The position numbers and the translations under genes were made by a program. A stretch of 64,000 nt of DNA from Solitalea lacus (GTDB taxonomy: Bacteria; Bacteroidota; Bacteroidia; Sphingobacteriales; Sphingobacteriaceae), in contig NZ_CP091740.1 in the NCBI RefSeq assembly GCF_022014595.1, positions 1,724,200 to 1,788,199 of the forward strand. The letters run 5' to 3'. The notes under the pieces are model-generated. The model was given only the letters and a program-made list of their open reading frames with translations. It did no database searches and was not told the DNA's origin. Below are positions 57,310 to 64,000 of this stretch, piece after piece (position 1 is the stretch's first letter; each line of letters begins with the position of its first letter).

Positions 57310-58008
57310 ATGAATCCATTTTTTTTAATTCCAATTGTTGTAGTAATCGCAGGTGTAGTTTTCATGATCATTATGAATAAAAAACTTAAAACTGCAAAAG
57401 CTGAAATCAATTTAGACTCAGAAAGAACCAAGTATGAACAATACAAGCAAGAACTCTTAACCCAAGATTTTTCAAAAGTAAAACAATGGATGAAGGGAGG
57501 GAATATTGATGCAATTACATCTGCTTCTGTTCCGCAAACCACGAGCAATAAAATTCAAGAATTGGTCACTGACGGATTAAAAAATGTTGCATTATCTACA
57601 ATTGGTGTAAAGCTTAAAAGAATAGAGACCGATTGTTTTTGGGTTTTGAGTAGAAACGATTTACACTTTTTTAGCACCGATACAGTTGGTAATTTAGATG
57701 AACATATTGTGTTTGATAATTTTAGAATTGAAGAAGCCAAACTTCAATATGGCGGTATTTTGAAATCGCAATTGGGTGTTTATTCAAAATCATCCGAAGA
57801 ATATTTGCCGATAACACATATTATTACGTTCAATATAGATGGAAGTCCTTTGTCTCTCGAAATTCACGATAGATTAAATTATACAGTTGACCCAACGGAC
57901 ATGCTTAATATGAAAAAGCAGTTGGAAACCAGAGCAAAATATCAAATAGTAGGCGAAAAATTTGTAAGTATTCTGCAGAATAAATTCCCCAATTTAAAAA
58001 CAGCATAA
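57310..58008 (+). CDS. Hypothetical membrane-anchored protein
   Basis: This 232-residue protein has an N-terminal membrane anchor (FFLIPIVVVIAGVVFMIIM) and a cytosolic or periplasmic part that begins with a charged helix (TAKAEINLDSERTKYEQYKQELL). No known family is recognised. The start at 57310 (MNPFF) is preferred over an in-frame ATG at 57145, because 57145-57309 carries remnants of another small gene in a different frame and the extra residues look non-coding. The next gene, a DUF1266 protein, begins 6 bp after its stop, so the two are co-transcribed and may work together. Confidence 0.65.
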   Translation: MNPFFLIPIVVVIAGVVFMIIMNKKLKTAKAEINLDSERTKYEQYKQELLTQDFSKVKQWMKGGNIDAITSASVPQTTSNKIQELVTDGLKNVALSTIGVKLKRIETDCFWVLSRNDLHFFSTDTVGNLDEHIVFDNFRIEEAKLQYGGILKSQLGVYSKSSEEYLPITHIITFNIDGSPLSLEIHDRLNYTVDPTDMLNMKKQLETRAKYQIVGEKFVSILQNKFPNLKTA

Positions 58009-58014
58009 TCATAA

Positions 58015-58728
58015 ATGGAATTTTTTTCAAAATTTATAAGTCCTTTCAAAAGCATAAGATTAAACGAAAAAAATGCCTTAACAGGCTATTTATTAGACCA
58101 TATACTTGTAGGTACAATGTATGCCGAACAACAATCGGCATACTTGAATTCTTATGAAACAGGTTTAAGTAAGGCAAATATTTCAAAATTGGTTAAAACA
58201 TATTGGGAAATATCCAACCAAGATGAAGCAATTGAAATTCTTCAAAGATTACACGATAGAAATCAAGATGAAAATCTAAATATCGTATATAGAGCTTTTG
58301 AAAACCAAGAGAATTATGTTGAAATTTTAAAATCAAATTTACCCGATGAAGAAGATGCGTTTGTATATTATTTAAACCTATTCAGAAAACTTAAAAATGT
58401 TGTTCCCGAGTTGAAAGAACTGAATGTAATTACAGATTTTTTTCAATTAAAAAAAATTAAAGATACCGGCTGGAATTATGGTAGAGGCGCGTTTTTAGCA
58501 CGTTGTTGTTATGAATTGGGCTATCTTTCCCAAAATGAATTAATAGAATATTTAGCAAAATCCCACACTGAACTAAAAAAGTATTGTAGTACTTGGAAAG
58601 AATATACAACCAGCTATATTTTTGGAAGAGCTATTTGGGGTGGAAGCAATAATAATGGTATGATACAAATTGCAAACGACTTATTAAATAACAATAATAG
58701 TCCACTTAGAAATAAAACATACATCTAA
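58015..58728 (+). CDS. DUF1266 domain protein
   Basis: This is a 237-residue protein without signal or membrane segments. Residues about 145-225 carry the DUF1266 pattern TGWNYGRGAFLARCCYELGYLSQNE, then STWKEYTTSYIFGRAIWGG. Residues 1-140 are helical and family-unspecific. DUF1266 proteins have no established biochemical role; some lie near polymorphic toxin or immunity loci, which fits the accessory character of this stretch. It is co-transcribed with the membrane-anchored protein before it. The stop at 58726-58728 is followed by a region with inverted repeats. Confidence 0.75.
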   Translation: MEFFSKFISPFKSIRLNEKNALTGYLLDHILVGTMYAEQQSAYLNSYETGLSKANISKLVKTYWEISNQDEAIEILQRLHDRNQDENLNIVYRAFENQENYVEILKSNLPDEEDAFVYYLNLFRKLKNVVPELKELNVITDFFQLKKIKDTGWNYGRGAFLARCCYELGYLSQNELIEYLAKSHTELKKYCSTWKEYTTSYIFGRAIWGGSNNNGMIQIANDLLNNNNSPLRNKTYI

Positions 58729-58748
58729 AAATGCCGATCCCACAACCT

Positions 58749-58859
58749 GGTATTTATGAAGACGGGCTGAACGTCATAAATTCAGCGACAGGAATTCTAT
58801 CGAACGGTAGTGCAAAACTGAACTTTTTGTGCTTCGATTTTCCGCCCTTCATAAATACC
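58749..58859. repeat. 13-bp inverted repeat spanning 111 bp
   Basis: GGTATTTATGAAG (58749-58761) and CTTCATAAATACC (58847-58859) are perfect inverted copies with 85 bp between them that carries no gene. It could be a long hairpin, a small non-autonomous repeat or a cassette boundary. Confidence 0.6.
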
Positions 58860-58913
58860 CGCACGTTGTGCGATATGCTAAACCAACATCGCTTAAATTG
58901 ACAACTAAAATTT

Positions 58914-59024
58914 ATGGAAGTTGGCATTGACAAAAAGCAGTTGATTTCTGACATCACCAATGAAAATGATTTAGCGAACTCTAAAAGCACAAACGCACAA
59001 AATGAAATTGCCAAAAAACTATAG
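58914..59024 (+). CDS. Short ORF, 36 residues, doubtful
   Basis: An ATG at 58914 opens a frame of 36 polar, charged residues (MEVGIDKKQLISDITNEND...) ending at 59022-59024, 10 bp before the lipoprotein gene. It has plausible composition but no recognisable family. It may be the tail of a lost gene or a short upstream peptide. Confidence 0.25.
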   Translation: MEVGIDKKQLISDITNENDLANSKSTNAQNEIAKKL

Positions 59025-59034
59025 TATAGTAGAA

Positions 59035-59718
59035 ATGAAATTGGCGATAACCAATCTTTCCATTTTTCTTTTCTTAACAATTGCTTGGGTTTCTTGCGCT
59101 TGGTTTACCCGTGAAGAATGGCAAACTAAAAAACGTTGTGCAGAATGCGAAGCGTTGAAAAACCAAAAACAGCAGAGATTAATAGGAACTGTTGAAATTC
59201 TGTCAAACGGAAAAAACATTTTCACAGACCAACTCACAGGATTAACTTACAATCTAATTCCTTGCGACGTAAATTGTGAATCAAAAGAATTATTGCCTTT
59301 CGGCAAAATAGGTATAAAAGATTACGCTACAAGAAAACAAATATACTTCGACATTGAAGGAAAATATATTTCTGAAATAGATGAGGTTGTGTACAGCTTT
59401 GTTATCGTTCTAAATGAAAGAATATTTGTAAATCCTGAAGAAATCAAAGAAGTTACATTTGATGAAATCAAAGAAAAGTACACCGCTTTAGAGGAAGAAA
59501 CCTTTCTACTCAATGAATCACATCATGCAGGATTACGAGCGTTCCTTCCATATTATTATTCTGAACAGCAACTTAAACAACCTATACCAATAAAAGAAGC
59601 AACTTGGGAAACAAGCGACAGCACATTGATAACAGTTTGGTTTGAACAAAAACCTATAAAACAAAACGAATGGACTCCAATAGAAAGTTACCAATGGAAA
59701 AAAGGAACGGAATTCTAA
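59035..59718 (+). CDS. Predicted lipoprotein, unknown function
   Basis: This 227-residue protein has a lipoprotein signal peptide (MKLAITNLSIFLFLTIAWVSC; lipobox WVSC), so it is expected to be anchored in the envelope. The start at 59035 is preferred to the in-frame ATG at 59002 because it gives a standard short signal sequence. The mature part begins with a Cys pair (KKRCAEC) and has a Glu-rich second half. No known domain is recognised. It is bracketed by inverted 14-bp motifs, and the locus has the look of an accessory gene cassette. Confidence 0.65.
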   Translation: MKLAITNLSIFLFLTIAWVSCAWFTREEWQTKKRCAECEALKNQKQQRLIGTVEILSNGKNIFTDQLTGLTYNLIPCDVNCESKELLPFGKIGIKDYATRKQIYFDIEGKYISEIDEVVYSFVIVLNERIFVNPEEIKEVTFDEIKEKYTALEEETFLLNESHHAGLRAFLPYYYSEQQLKQPIPIKEATWETSDSTLITVWFEQKPIKQNEWTPIESYQWKKGTEF

Positions 59719-59898
59719 CCAACACAATATAAAAAGCACATCGCACAACATCGCATCGTTTTCCGTTACGTACAATTCTTTTCTACTTGGTGTATCAATG
59801 AAGTAAGAACAGTGTTTAAGTTTGATCTGCTCTTTATTTACCTCAGTTAACTCTATGCTCCAATACTTATTGATGATTAAATGGAAATCAATGTTTCC

Positions 59899-59961
59899 TA
59901 CAAATACAGCATGAAGATATTTTAAGGTTACGAGCATGTCTGAATGACCTAAACCGTTTTT
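59899..59961 (-). pseudogene. Tyrosine recombinase C-terminal remnant A
   Basis: The minus strand reads GLGHSDMLVTLKYLHAV, the pattern around the catalytic LGH and Tyr (YLH) of tyrosine recombinases. No upstream catalytic Arg or His-x-x-Arg block remains. The same frame stays open to 59533 without integrase similarity. A related fragment lies at 61025-61110. Confidence 0.55.
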
Positions 59962-60191
59962 TTAATCACAGAAAATCATGATAAAAAATTGAATATAAAA
60001 TAGTTGTATATTTTTTTCTTTGGAGAAGTTGGATTAAATATTTAAATTAAAAATCAGAATACATCTCGACTTAATCCGCTTTTTGCTTTAAGCATAATTT
60101 AATAGAACACCATAAGAGCAATCCTTTACAGTTTTTGTTCGAAAATCTACGATCCTAAAAAGGTTAGTTTAATAATTAACATTTACTCGTC

Positions 60192-60329
60192 ATGAAACAT
60201 TATTTAATCCGTTTTTTTTCTACTCTTTTTATTCGCGCCCCTGCGATTCAATGGAATAAAACCATTAGTGAGGATAGTGCGATTTTAATATCCTTGAAAT
60301 CTATTTACCTAATTTCTAAAGAACAATGA
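60192..60329 (+). CDS. Short ORF before a lipoprotein gene, doubtful
   Basis: The 45-codon frame (MKHYLIRFFSTLFIRAPAI...) begins like a signal peptide and its stop overlaps the ATG at 60326 by four bases. A one-base shift inside would expose a lipobox-like CDS, so it may be a broken lipoprotein or a translated leader. The rest of 59963-60325 has no gene. Confidence 0.25.
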   Translation: MKHYLIRFFSTLFIRAPAIQWNKTISEDSAILISLKSIYLISKEQ

Positions 60330-60868
60330 AAAATAAATTCCTATCGCTTTTATTATTAGCATTTCTTGCATTTCCTATAATGAGCTGTGAGAAGTCATCT
60401 GAGGAAATACAAAGTGTTGTTAAGCCGGTATCAAAGAGTACGGAAGCGGCTTCTGTTTATCATTATGAAAATCAAACATATGATTTAGATTATATAGATT
60501 TCAATCAGTGTAACGGCGAAGAAATTCACGTAACTGGACGGTTAAAAGTACTGTTTCATGTTACTGTAAATAATAATAATATTAAAGTTACACGAAATGC
60601 AAATACACAGGGATTAAGTGCCGTAGGATTAACCTCGGGTACCATATATCGGGTAATACAAATCGGAAACGAAGAGAACAATGGTACCTTCATAAATGGA
60701 CAGTGGAATACAACTATGGTGGTCCATGATCATTTAATAAGTCAGGGAAAAGAGGAGAATTTTATGTTAAAAAGCCTAATCCATATTAGTGTTAATGCCA
60801 ATGGGGAGTTTAGTGCAAATGTTGATAATTATAGTTTTGAATGTAATAGAATCTCGCTGATAAATTAA
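60326..60868 (+). CDS. Predicted lipoprotein, unknown function
   Basis: This 180-residue protein has a lipoprotein signal peptide (LLLLAFLAFPIMSC, lipobox IMSC). The mature region looks beta-rich, with alternating hydrophobic/polar strands (YDLDYIDFNQCNGEEIHVTG, KVLFHVTVNNNNIKVTRNAN, SLIHISVNANGEFSANVDN), suggesting a small surface beta-sandwich. Two Cys residues near each end of the domain may pair. No family is recognised. It lies between two tyrosine-recombinase remnants and is probably part of a former mobile segment. Confidence 0.65.
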   Translation: MKNKFLSLLLLAFLAFPIMSCEKSSEEIQSVVKPVSKSTEAASVYHYENQTYDLDYIDFNQCNGEEIHVTGRLKVLFHVTVNNNNIKVTRNANTQGLSAVGLTSGTIYRVIQIGNEENNGTFINGQWNTTMVVHDHLISQGKEENFMLKSLIHISVNANGEFSANVDNYSFECNRISLIN

Positions 60869-61024
60869 ATTTCCAAGAGATGACTTAATTTTCCTTATAA
60901 AACAACCTATTGTAAATTAGGGACAAAGAACAGATTCATATCTTATAAAAGGTGAAAATGAAATTTCTTTGTCCCTAATTCTTTAGCTACAATTTAGGCA
61001 AAGCATATTTCAATTGATGCATAT

Positions 61025-61110
61025 TCACGTCCACGAAGATATTTTAAGGTTACGATCGGAATGACCTAGCAACTGTTTAAGGATATGGATATCTTTTTTA
61101 TGGGCAATCT
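61025..61110 (-). pseudogene. Tyrosine recombinase C-terminal remnant B
   Basis: Just after the YedK-type stop, the minus strand reads KIAHKKDIHILKQLLGHSD and then goes out of frame relative to remnant A. The remnant A path LGHSDMLVTLKYLH is replaced by LGHSDRNLKISS, owing to a deletion of a few bases at about 61055. The DNA around the junction is closely related to 59899-59961, so both derive from similar integrase genes. Confidence 0.6.
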
Positions 61111-61115
61111 TTAAC

Positions 61116-61826
61116 TTACATTAAAAGTGCCAGTTCGGGATATTCTACTTTAGTAGTCGCATAATGGGAGTTACTATCTGAAGTAAACAAAATCTTCTTA
61201 TCAATGGAATGAGCATTCATTTCCTCCTGATCATATGGTAAAAAGTAGTGTTTAATCTCATCAGGAGTTAGATGTTCATTTAACCACTCTCGTTCCAATT
61301 CTTTAGGAACAATCAAAGGCATCCGCTTCTTGGAATTATGAATGCGTTCCATCATTGGGTTAGCTGCAATCGTTAAGATGGAATAGCTATTGATCACTTT
61401 GCCTTCACTGTTCTTCCAACTATTATAAATTCCTGCCATTGAAAACACCTCACTCTTCTGAGGGAAGATGTAAAAGGGGTATTTCTCTTTCTGAACATGC
61501 ATCCATTCGAAGAATCCTGTGGCAGGGATAATGCAGCGCTTATTTAGTATGTTGTACTTATAGGACTTTTTGTCGAATATTTCTTCACATTTAGCATTTA
61601 AAGTATTGTACTTTGCCTCATTCTCAGCAGCAAAGGCATTGAAAGGTCCCCATTGGTACAATTGAATTTCATCCGGTACTTCCTGCGTTATTACAGGCAT
61701 TAAAGGGTGAGCAAACCCATTGACATGATGAGCGGGTTGAAACATTTCACCTTCATCGTTGAATTTTGCCTTGTACCTATTTTTTAATTCGTCTTTTCCT
61801 TTAGTTTGAGAATATCTATAACACAT
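61116..61826 (-). CDS. SOS response-associated peptidase (YedK/HMCES family)
   Basis: This 236-residue protein starts at MCYRYS, giving the catalytic Cys2 that forms a covalent crosslink with abasic sites in single-stranded DNA in this family. The longer frame to 62123 is rejected because family members begin M-C and the upstream DNA is a PAP2 remnant on the other strand. Other landmarks are the Glu-containing CIIPATGFFEWM, MAGIYNSW, and the His in ERIHNSKKRMPLIVP. The core domain has normal length. It would act on DNA in the cytosol, protecting abasic sites. It sits at the edge of the decayed stretch, with remnants on both sides. Confidence 0.9.
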   Translation of the reverse strand: MCYRYSQTKGKDELKNRYKAKFNDEGEMFQPAHHVNGFAHPLMPVITQEVPDEIQLYQWGPFNAFAAENEAKYNTLNAKCEEIFDKKSYKYNILNKRCIIPATGFFEWMHVQKEKYPFYIFPQKSEVFSMAGIYNSWKNSEGKVINSYSILTIAANPMMERIHNSKKRMPLIVPKELEREWLNEHLTPDEIKHYFLPYDQEEMNAHSIDKKILFTSDSNSHYATTKVEYPELALLM

Positions 61827-61898
61827 ACATAACTGGTTAATTCCCAAACATAACAATTCCTGAATTCTACTTCCAAATTTCTCCAGATTTATTAAAAT

Positions 61899-62136
61899 GC
61901 CGGACAAACTGCTACGGCTTTTGCCGCCGTCGAGTTTTTGCGACAAGAATATAAGGATCAATCTATATGGTATATGGCATTGCGGGTTATGGGGTTGCAA
62001 CAGCAACAGGGGGGCATTACGCATGTACAATAATAAACATTGGTTCAGTGATGTTGTAGTCGGCGCAGGTATCTGCATTTTAGCTACGGAAATGGCAACC
62101 AACAAAAATATTAATTGTACCAAGTTATTACGATAA
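61899..62136 (+). pseudogene. PAP2 family phosphatase, 3' remnant with frameshifts
   Basis: Three frames together read GQTATAFAAVEFLRQEYKDQ, then YGIAGYGVATATG, then ALRMYNNKHWFSDVV and GAGICILATEMA, the C-terminal part of a PAP2 phosphatase. The breaks are a two-base gain in the TATATGGTATAT stretch (about 61968-61974) and a two-base gain in a G-run (about 62009-62014). The active-site Ser-Gly-His-Thr is changed to Ala-Gly-Gln-Thr, so the protein is also catalytically dead. The N-terminus is missing. Confidence 0.7.
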
Positions 62137-62312
62137 AACCGTTGGGCTTGGGTTGATCGTTAAGTTGTAAATATTGCAATACACCTTCGAACTTTTAATG
62201 TCTTTTTAATGTGATTTTAGTGATTTAATTTTTGTTAAAAGTCATTGAATTTCAGGATGTTTAATGTTATATTTATTTTACAGTATTCCTTTTCCAAATT
62301 AAAATCACTTTT

Positions 62313-63701
62313 ATGAAAACTTCAACACTGATCGGTTTGACCTGGCTAACTATTGCCATAGGTTTAGAGTCCTGTAATAAAAATTCAGATACGATTCCAA
62401 CTGTAATTAAAACAGAAACTCTTCCCAATTCAATTACTGCTGACAGAACTTTGGAGGAAGGAACCCAATACCTGATAGATGGTCAGTTGTATGTGAAGAA
62501 CAATGCTGTTTTAACTATTCCTGCCGGTGTCACTGCATCCTTTGTTAAAAAAGATGATGCAGCTAGTAAAGGTGTATTGGTGATCACACAAGGTTCTAAA
62601 TTAGTAGTAAATGGCACAGAAGATAAGCCGGTAGTATTTACATCTGCAGAAGTGAATAAAGCTCCTGGCGATTGGGGTGCTGTAATTATATTGGGGAAAG
62701 CACCTTTGAATATTGGTACTGGGAATGTTGAAGGATTGGTGGTTTCAGATGATACAAGGTACGGAGGCAATATTACGGATGATAACTCCGGTTCCATAAA
62801 ATATTTAAGACTTGAATATTGCGGCGGCATAAATCCAGATGCTGAAGAAGAATGGACTATAGATAAAGTAAGTGGCTTTAGTTTGCACAGCGTTGGCTCT
62901 GGAACCACGATCGATAATGTAATGGTAGCTCACTCAAAGGATGATGGATTTCAATTTGTTGGTGGTACGGTAAATGTTTCTCACCTGATTGCCTATAATA
63001 ACGGCGATGATGATTTTGATTTTGATTATGGATATACAGGCAAGATGCAATTTCTGATTTCTTACCAAACAGAACTCACTTCCAATCATGCCTTGAGATC
63101 AAATGCCTTGGAGAGTTATAATGATGCAGTACCTACACTAAATGCCCCGCTGACACGCCCGGTTATTTCTAATATGACCATTATTGGGCCGCAGGGGACG
63201 GAAATCACTAAAACAAATCTTAACCAGGGGGTTTATATACGTAAAGGAACCAGATTTGTTCTTCAAAATTCTATAATAGCTGAGTATCCGCAGGGTGGTT
63301 TAATGACTTGCCCAAGAACACGACCTGTTTTATTGCAAAATACAGGCTCTGAATTCAAGTATAACCTAGTACATAGTGACAATGTAGACAGGACTTTTAG
63401 CTACGACACAGGATCAGATCCTGCGGGATTTAATGGTATTGTTTCTGATCCTATGACGAGAGATTTTGCCTTAAATAGCACGAATCAAAATACGTTAATC
63501 CAAGCATCAGCTGATTTGAAATTAGCCAATATGTACAGTGCAAGTGGCCCTAATCTTACACCATTGGCCAACTCAGCGGCTTTAACAGGAGCTAATTTTG
63601 ATGGTCCTAATTTTGCCAGCTTCTTTATAGTGGTGCCTTACAGAGGTGCTGTGGGTAGTAATAACTGGGCATCATCCAGTAATTGGGCTATGTGGAAGTA
63701 A
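62313..63701 (+). CDS. Right-handed beta-helix-like lipoprotein
   Basis: This 462-residue protein has a lipoprotein signal peptide (ending LESC). The mature part begins with LEEGTQYLIDGQLYVKNNAVLTIPAGV and then has repeated strands with turns typical of parallel beta-helix proteins (LVITQGSKLVVNGTEDKPVVFTSA, then SIKYLRLEYCGG, GTTIDNVMVAHSKDDGFQFVGGTVNVSHLIAYNNGDDDFDFDYGYTG). Similar proteins in Bacteroidota are often mislabelled multidrug transporters. The acidic DDDFDFD and ND stretches could bind calcium. Function is unknown, perhaps carbohydrate binding or a surface role. A terminator follows at 63761-63792. Confidence 0.8.
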   Translation: MKTSTLIGLTWLTIAIGLESCNKNSDTIPTVIKTETLPNSITADRTLEEGTQYLIDGQLYVKNNAVLTIPAGVTASFVKKDDAASKGVLVITQGSKLVVNGTEDKPVVFTSAEVNKAPGDWGAVIILGKAPLNIGTGNVEGLVVSDDTRYGGNITDDNSGSIKYLRLEYCGGINPDAEEEWTIDKVSGFSLHSVGSGTTIDNVMVAHSKDDGFQFVGGTVNVSHLIAYNNGDDDFDFDYGYTGKMQFLISYQTELTSNHALRSNALESYNDAVPTLNAPLTRPVISNMTIIGPQGTEITKTNLNQGVYIRKGTRFVLQNSIIAEYPQGGLMTCPRTRPVLLQNTGSEFKYNLVHSDNVDRTFSYDTGSDPAGFNGIVSDPMTRDFALNSTNQNTLIQASADLKLANMYSASGPNLTPLANSAALTGANFDGPNFASFFIVVPYRGAVGSNNWASSSNWAMWK

Positions 63702-63760
63702 GAGGTTAGTCTCGTTACTAGTACCATAAATAAAGCAGATAAAGGATACTTTATTCATTA

Positions 63761-63792
63761 AAAATCCCGCCTTTTCAGAGACGGGATTTTTG
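63761..63792. terminator. Terminator between convergent genes
   Basis: AAAATCCCG (63761-63769) and CGGGATTTT (63782-63790) form a 9-bp stem with T-tracts on both sides. It can serve the beta-helix gene and the minus-strand gene at the right edge. Confidence 0.8.
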
Positions 63793-63855
63793 GTAAAATT
63801 TTTCACTGTTCAAACCAAGGTTCCAGACCTTTCTCAGCTTGAATATTTATCAATT

Positions 63856-64000
63856 TTACCTTTTGGTAAATATTCCATTAATATTGATCCATTCATGAGG
63901 TTCAAATTTATCTTCTGAGGTAATGTCTACATCACCATCGCCATCGATATCATGAGGACGTAACCAAAGAATCCAATTTGATACGTTATCATTGCGGTAA
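63856..64000 (-). CDS. 3' end of a gene with a calcium-loop motif, partial
   Basis: The minus strand reads from the window edge to a TAA at 63856-63858, covering 48 residues. They include NWILWLRPHDIDGDGDVDITSEDKF and a hydrophilic end EWINI...TKR. DIDGDGDVD is a DxDxDG calcium loop as in FG-GAP/dockerin/EF-hand-like proteins. The gene continues outside the window, so its family cannot be stated. Confidence 0.55.
   Translation of the reverse strand, partial: YRNDNVSNWILWLRPHDIDGDGDVDITSEDKFEPHEWININGIFTKR

Larger units (their letters stand above)
58865..59749. repeat. Inverted 14-bp motifs bracketing a lipoprotein gene
   Basis: GTTGTGCGATATGC (58865-58878) on the plus strand and GTTGTGCGATGTGC on the minus strand (59736-59749) match at 13 of 14 positions. 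They enclose the small ORF and lipoprotein at 58914-59718. They may mark the ends of an inserted gene cassette; a site-specific role is not shown. Confidence 0.4.

Noticed and set aside
59533-59937. 134-codon minus-strand ORF taken as a gene
   Set aside because: Only its first residues match a tyrosine recombinase end; the rest is antisense to the lipoprotein gene.
61827-62123. 99-residue N-terminal extension of the YedK-type peptidase
   Set aside because: Family members start Met-Cys, and the region is antisense to a PAP2 phosphatase remnant.

Overview
The window looks like a chromosome segment from a member of the Bacteroidota, probably a Sphingobacteriia/Cytophagia-type organism. The evidence is AT-rich intergenic DNA, starts mostly without a Shine-Dalgarno, TAnnTTTG-like promoter elements, a 7,064-residue protein ending in a type B T9SS sorting domain (gliding-motility C-terminal domain), and the families DUF2891, DUF6702 and 7TMR-DISM histidine kinases. 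I cannot name the genus.

Layout. 1-3.4 kb: an IS1182/IS5-like transposase split by an IS1634-type element that is flanked by a 30-bp direct repeat. The outer element appears to have truncated a peptidase E gene. 3.5-10.6 kb: housekeeping genes (threonine aldolase, YitT-type membrane protein, DUF2891 protein, Lon protease), with an unannotated, highly structured stretch at 5.18-5.47 kb that may be a non-coding RNA. 10.8-16.6 kb: an AraC-type regulator divergent from four genes that together make the trans-4-hydroxy-L-proline to 2-oxoglutarate pathway. 16.7-22.0 kb: a minus-strand group (glpD, HupE/UreJ-like, M1 peptidase, DUF6702). 22.1-27.2 kb: small membrane proteins, a frameshifted MmcQ/YjbR gene and nrdAB.

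27.7-33.9 kb is the most unusual gene set: a tight operon encoding an E1/ThiF-like adenylating enzyme, a GNAT/LuxI-like acyltransferase, a 7TMR-DISM histidine kinase, a receiver-histidine kinase and a single-domain receiver. A divergently placed receiver paralogous to the one in the operon lies just upstream. An enzyme pair upstream of membrane sensors suggests synthesis and perception of a small signal, but that is inference.

34.4-55.6 kb is one giant SprB-like surface protein gene with two internal near-identical tandem arrays: 996-bp units (five plus a partial) and 1,077-bp units (five plus a partial). 55.7-64 kb holds a HAD phosphatase, a CAU-anticodon tRNA (probably Ile2), and then a decaying accessory stretch: WG-repeat, tyrosine recombinase and PAP2 phosphatase remnants with frameshifts, interspersed with small lipoproteins, a DUF1266 protein and an SOS-associated YedK-type peptidase. 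The right end holds a beta-helix-like lipoprotein and the 3' end of a gene with a calcium-loop motif.
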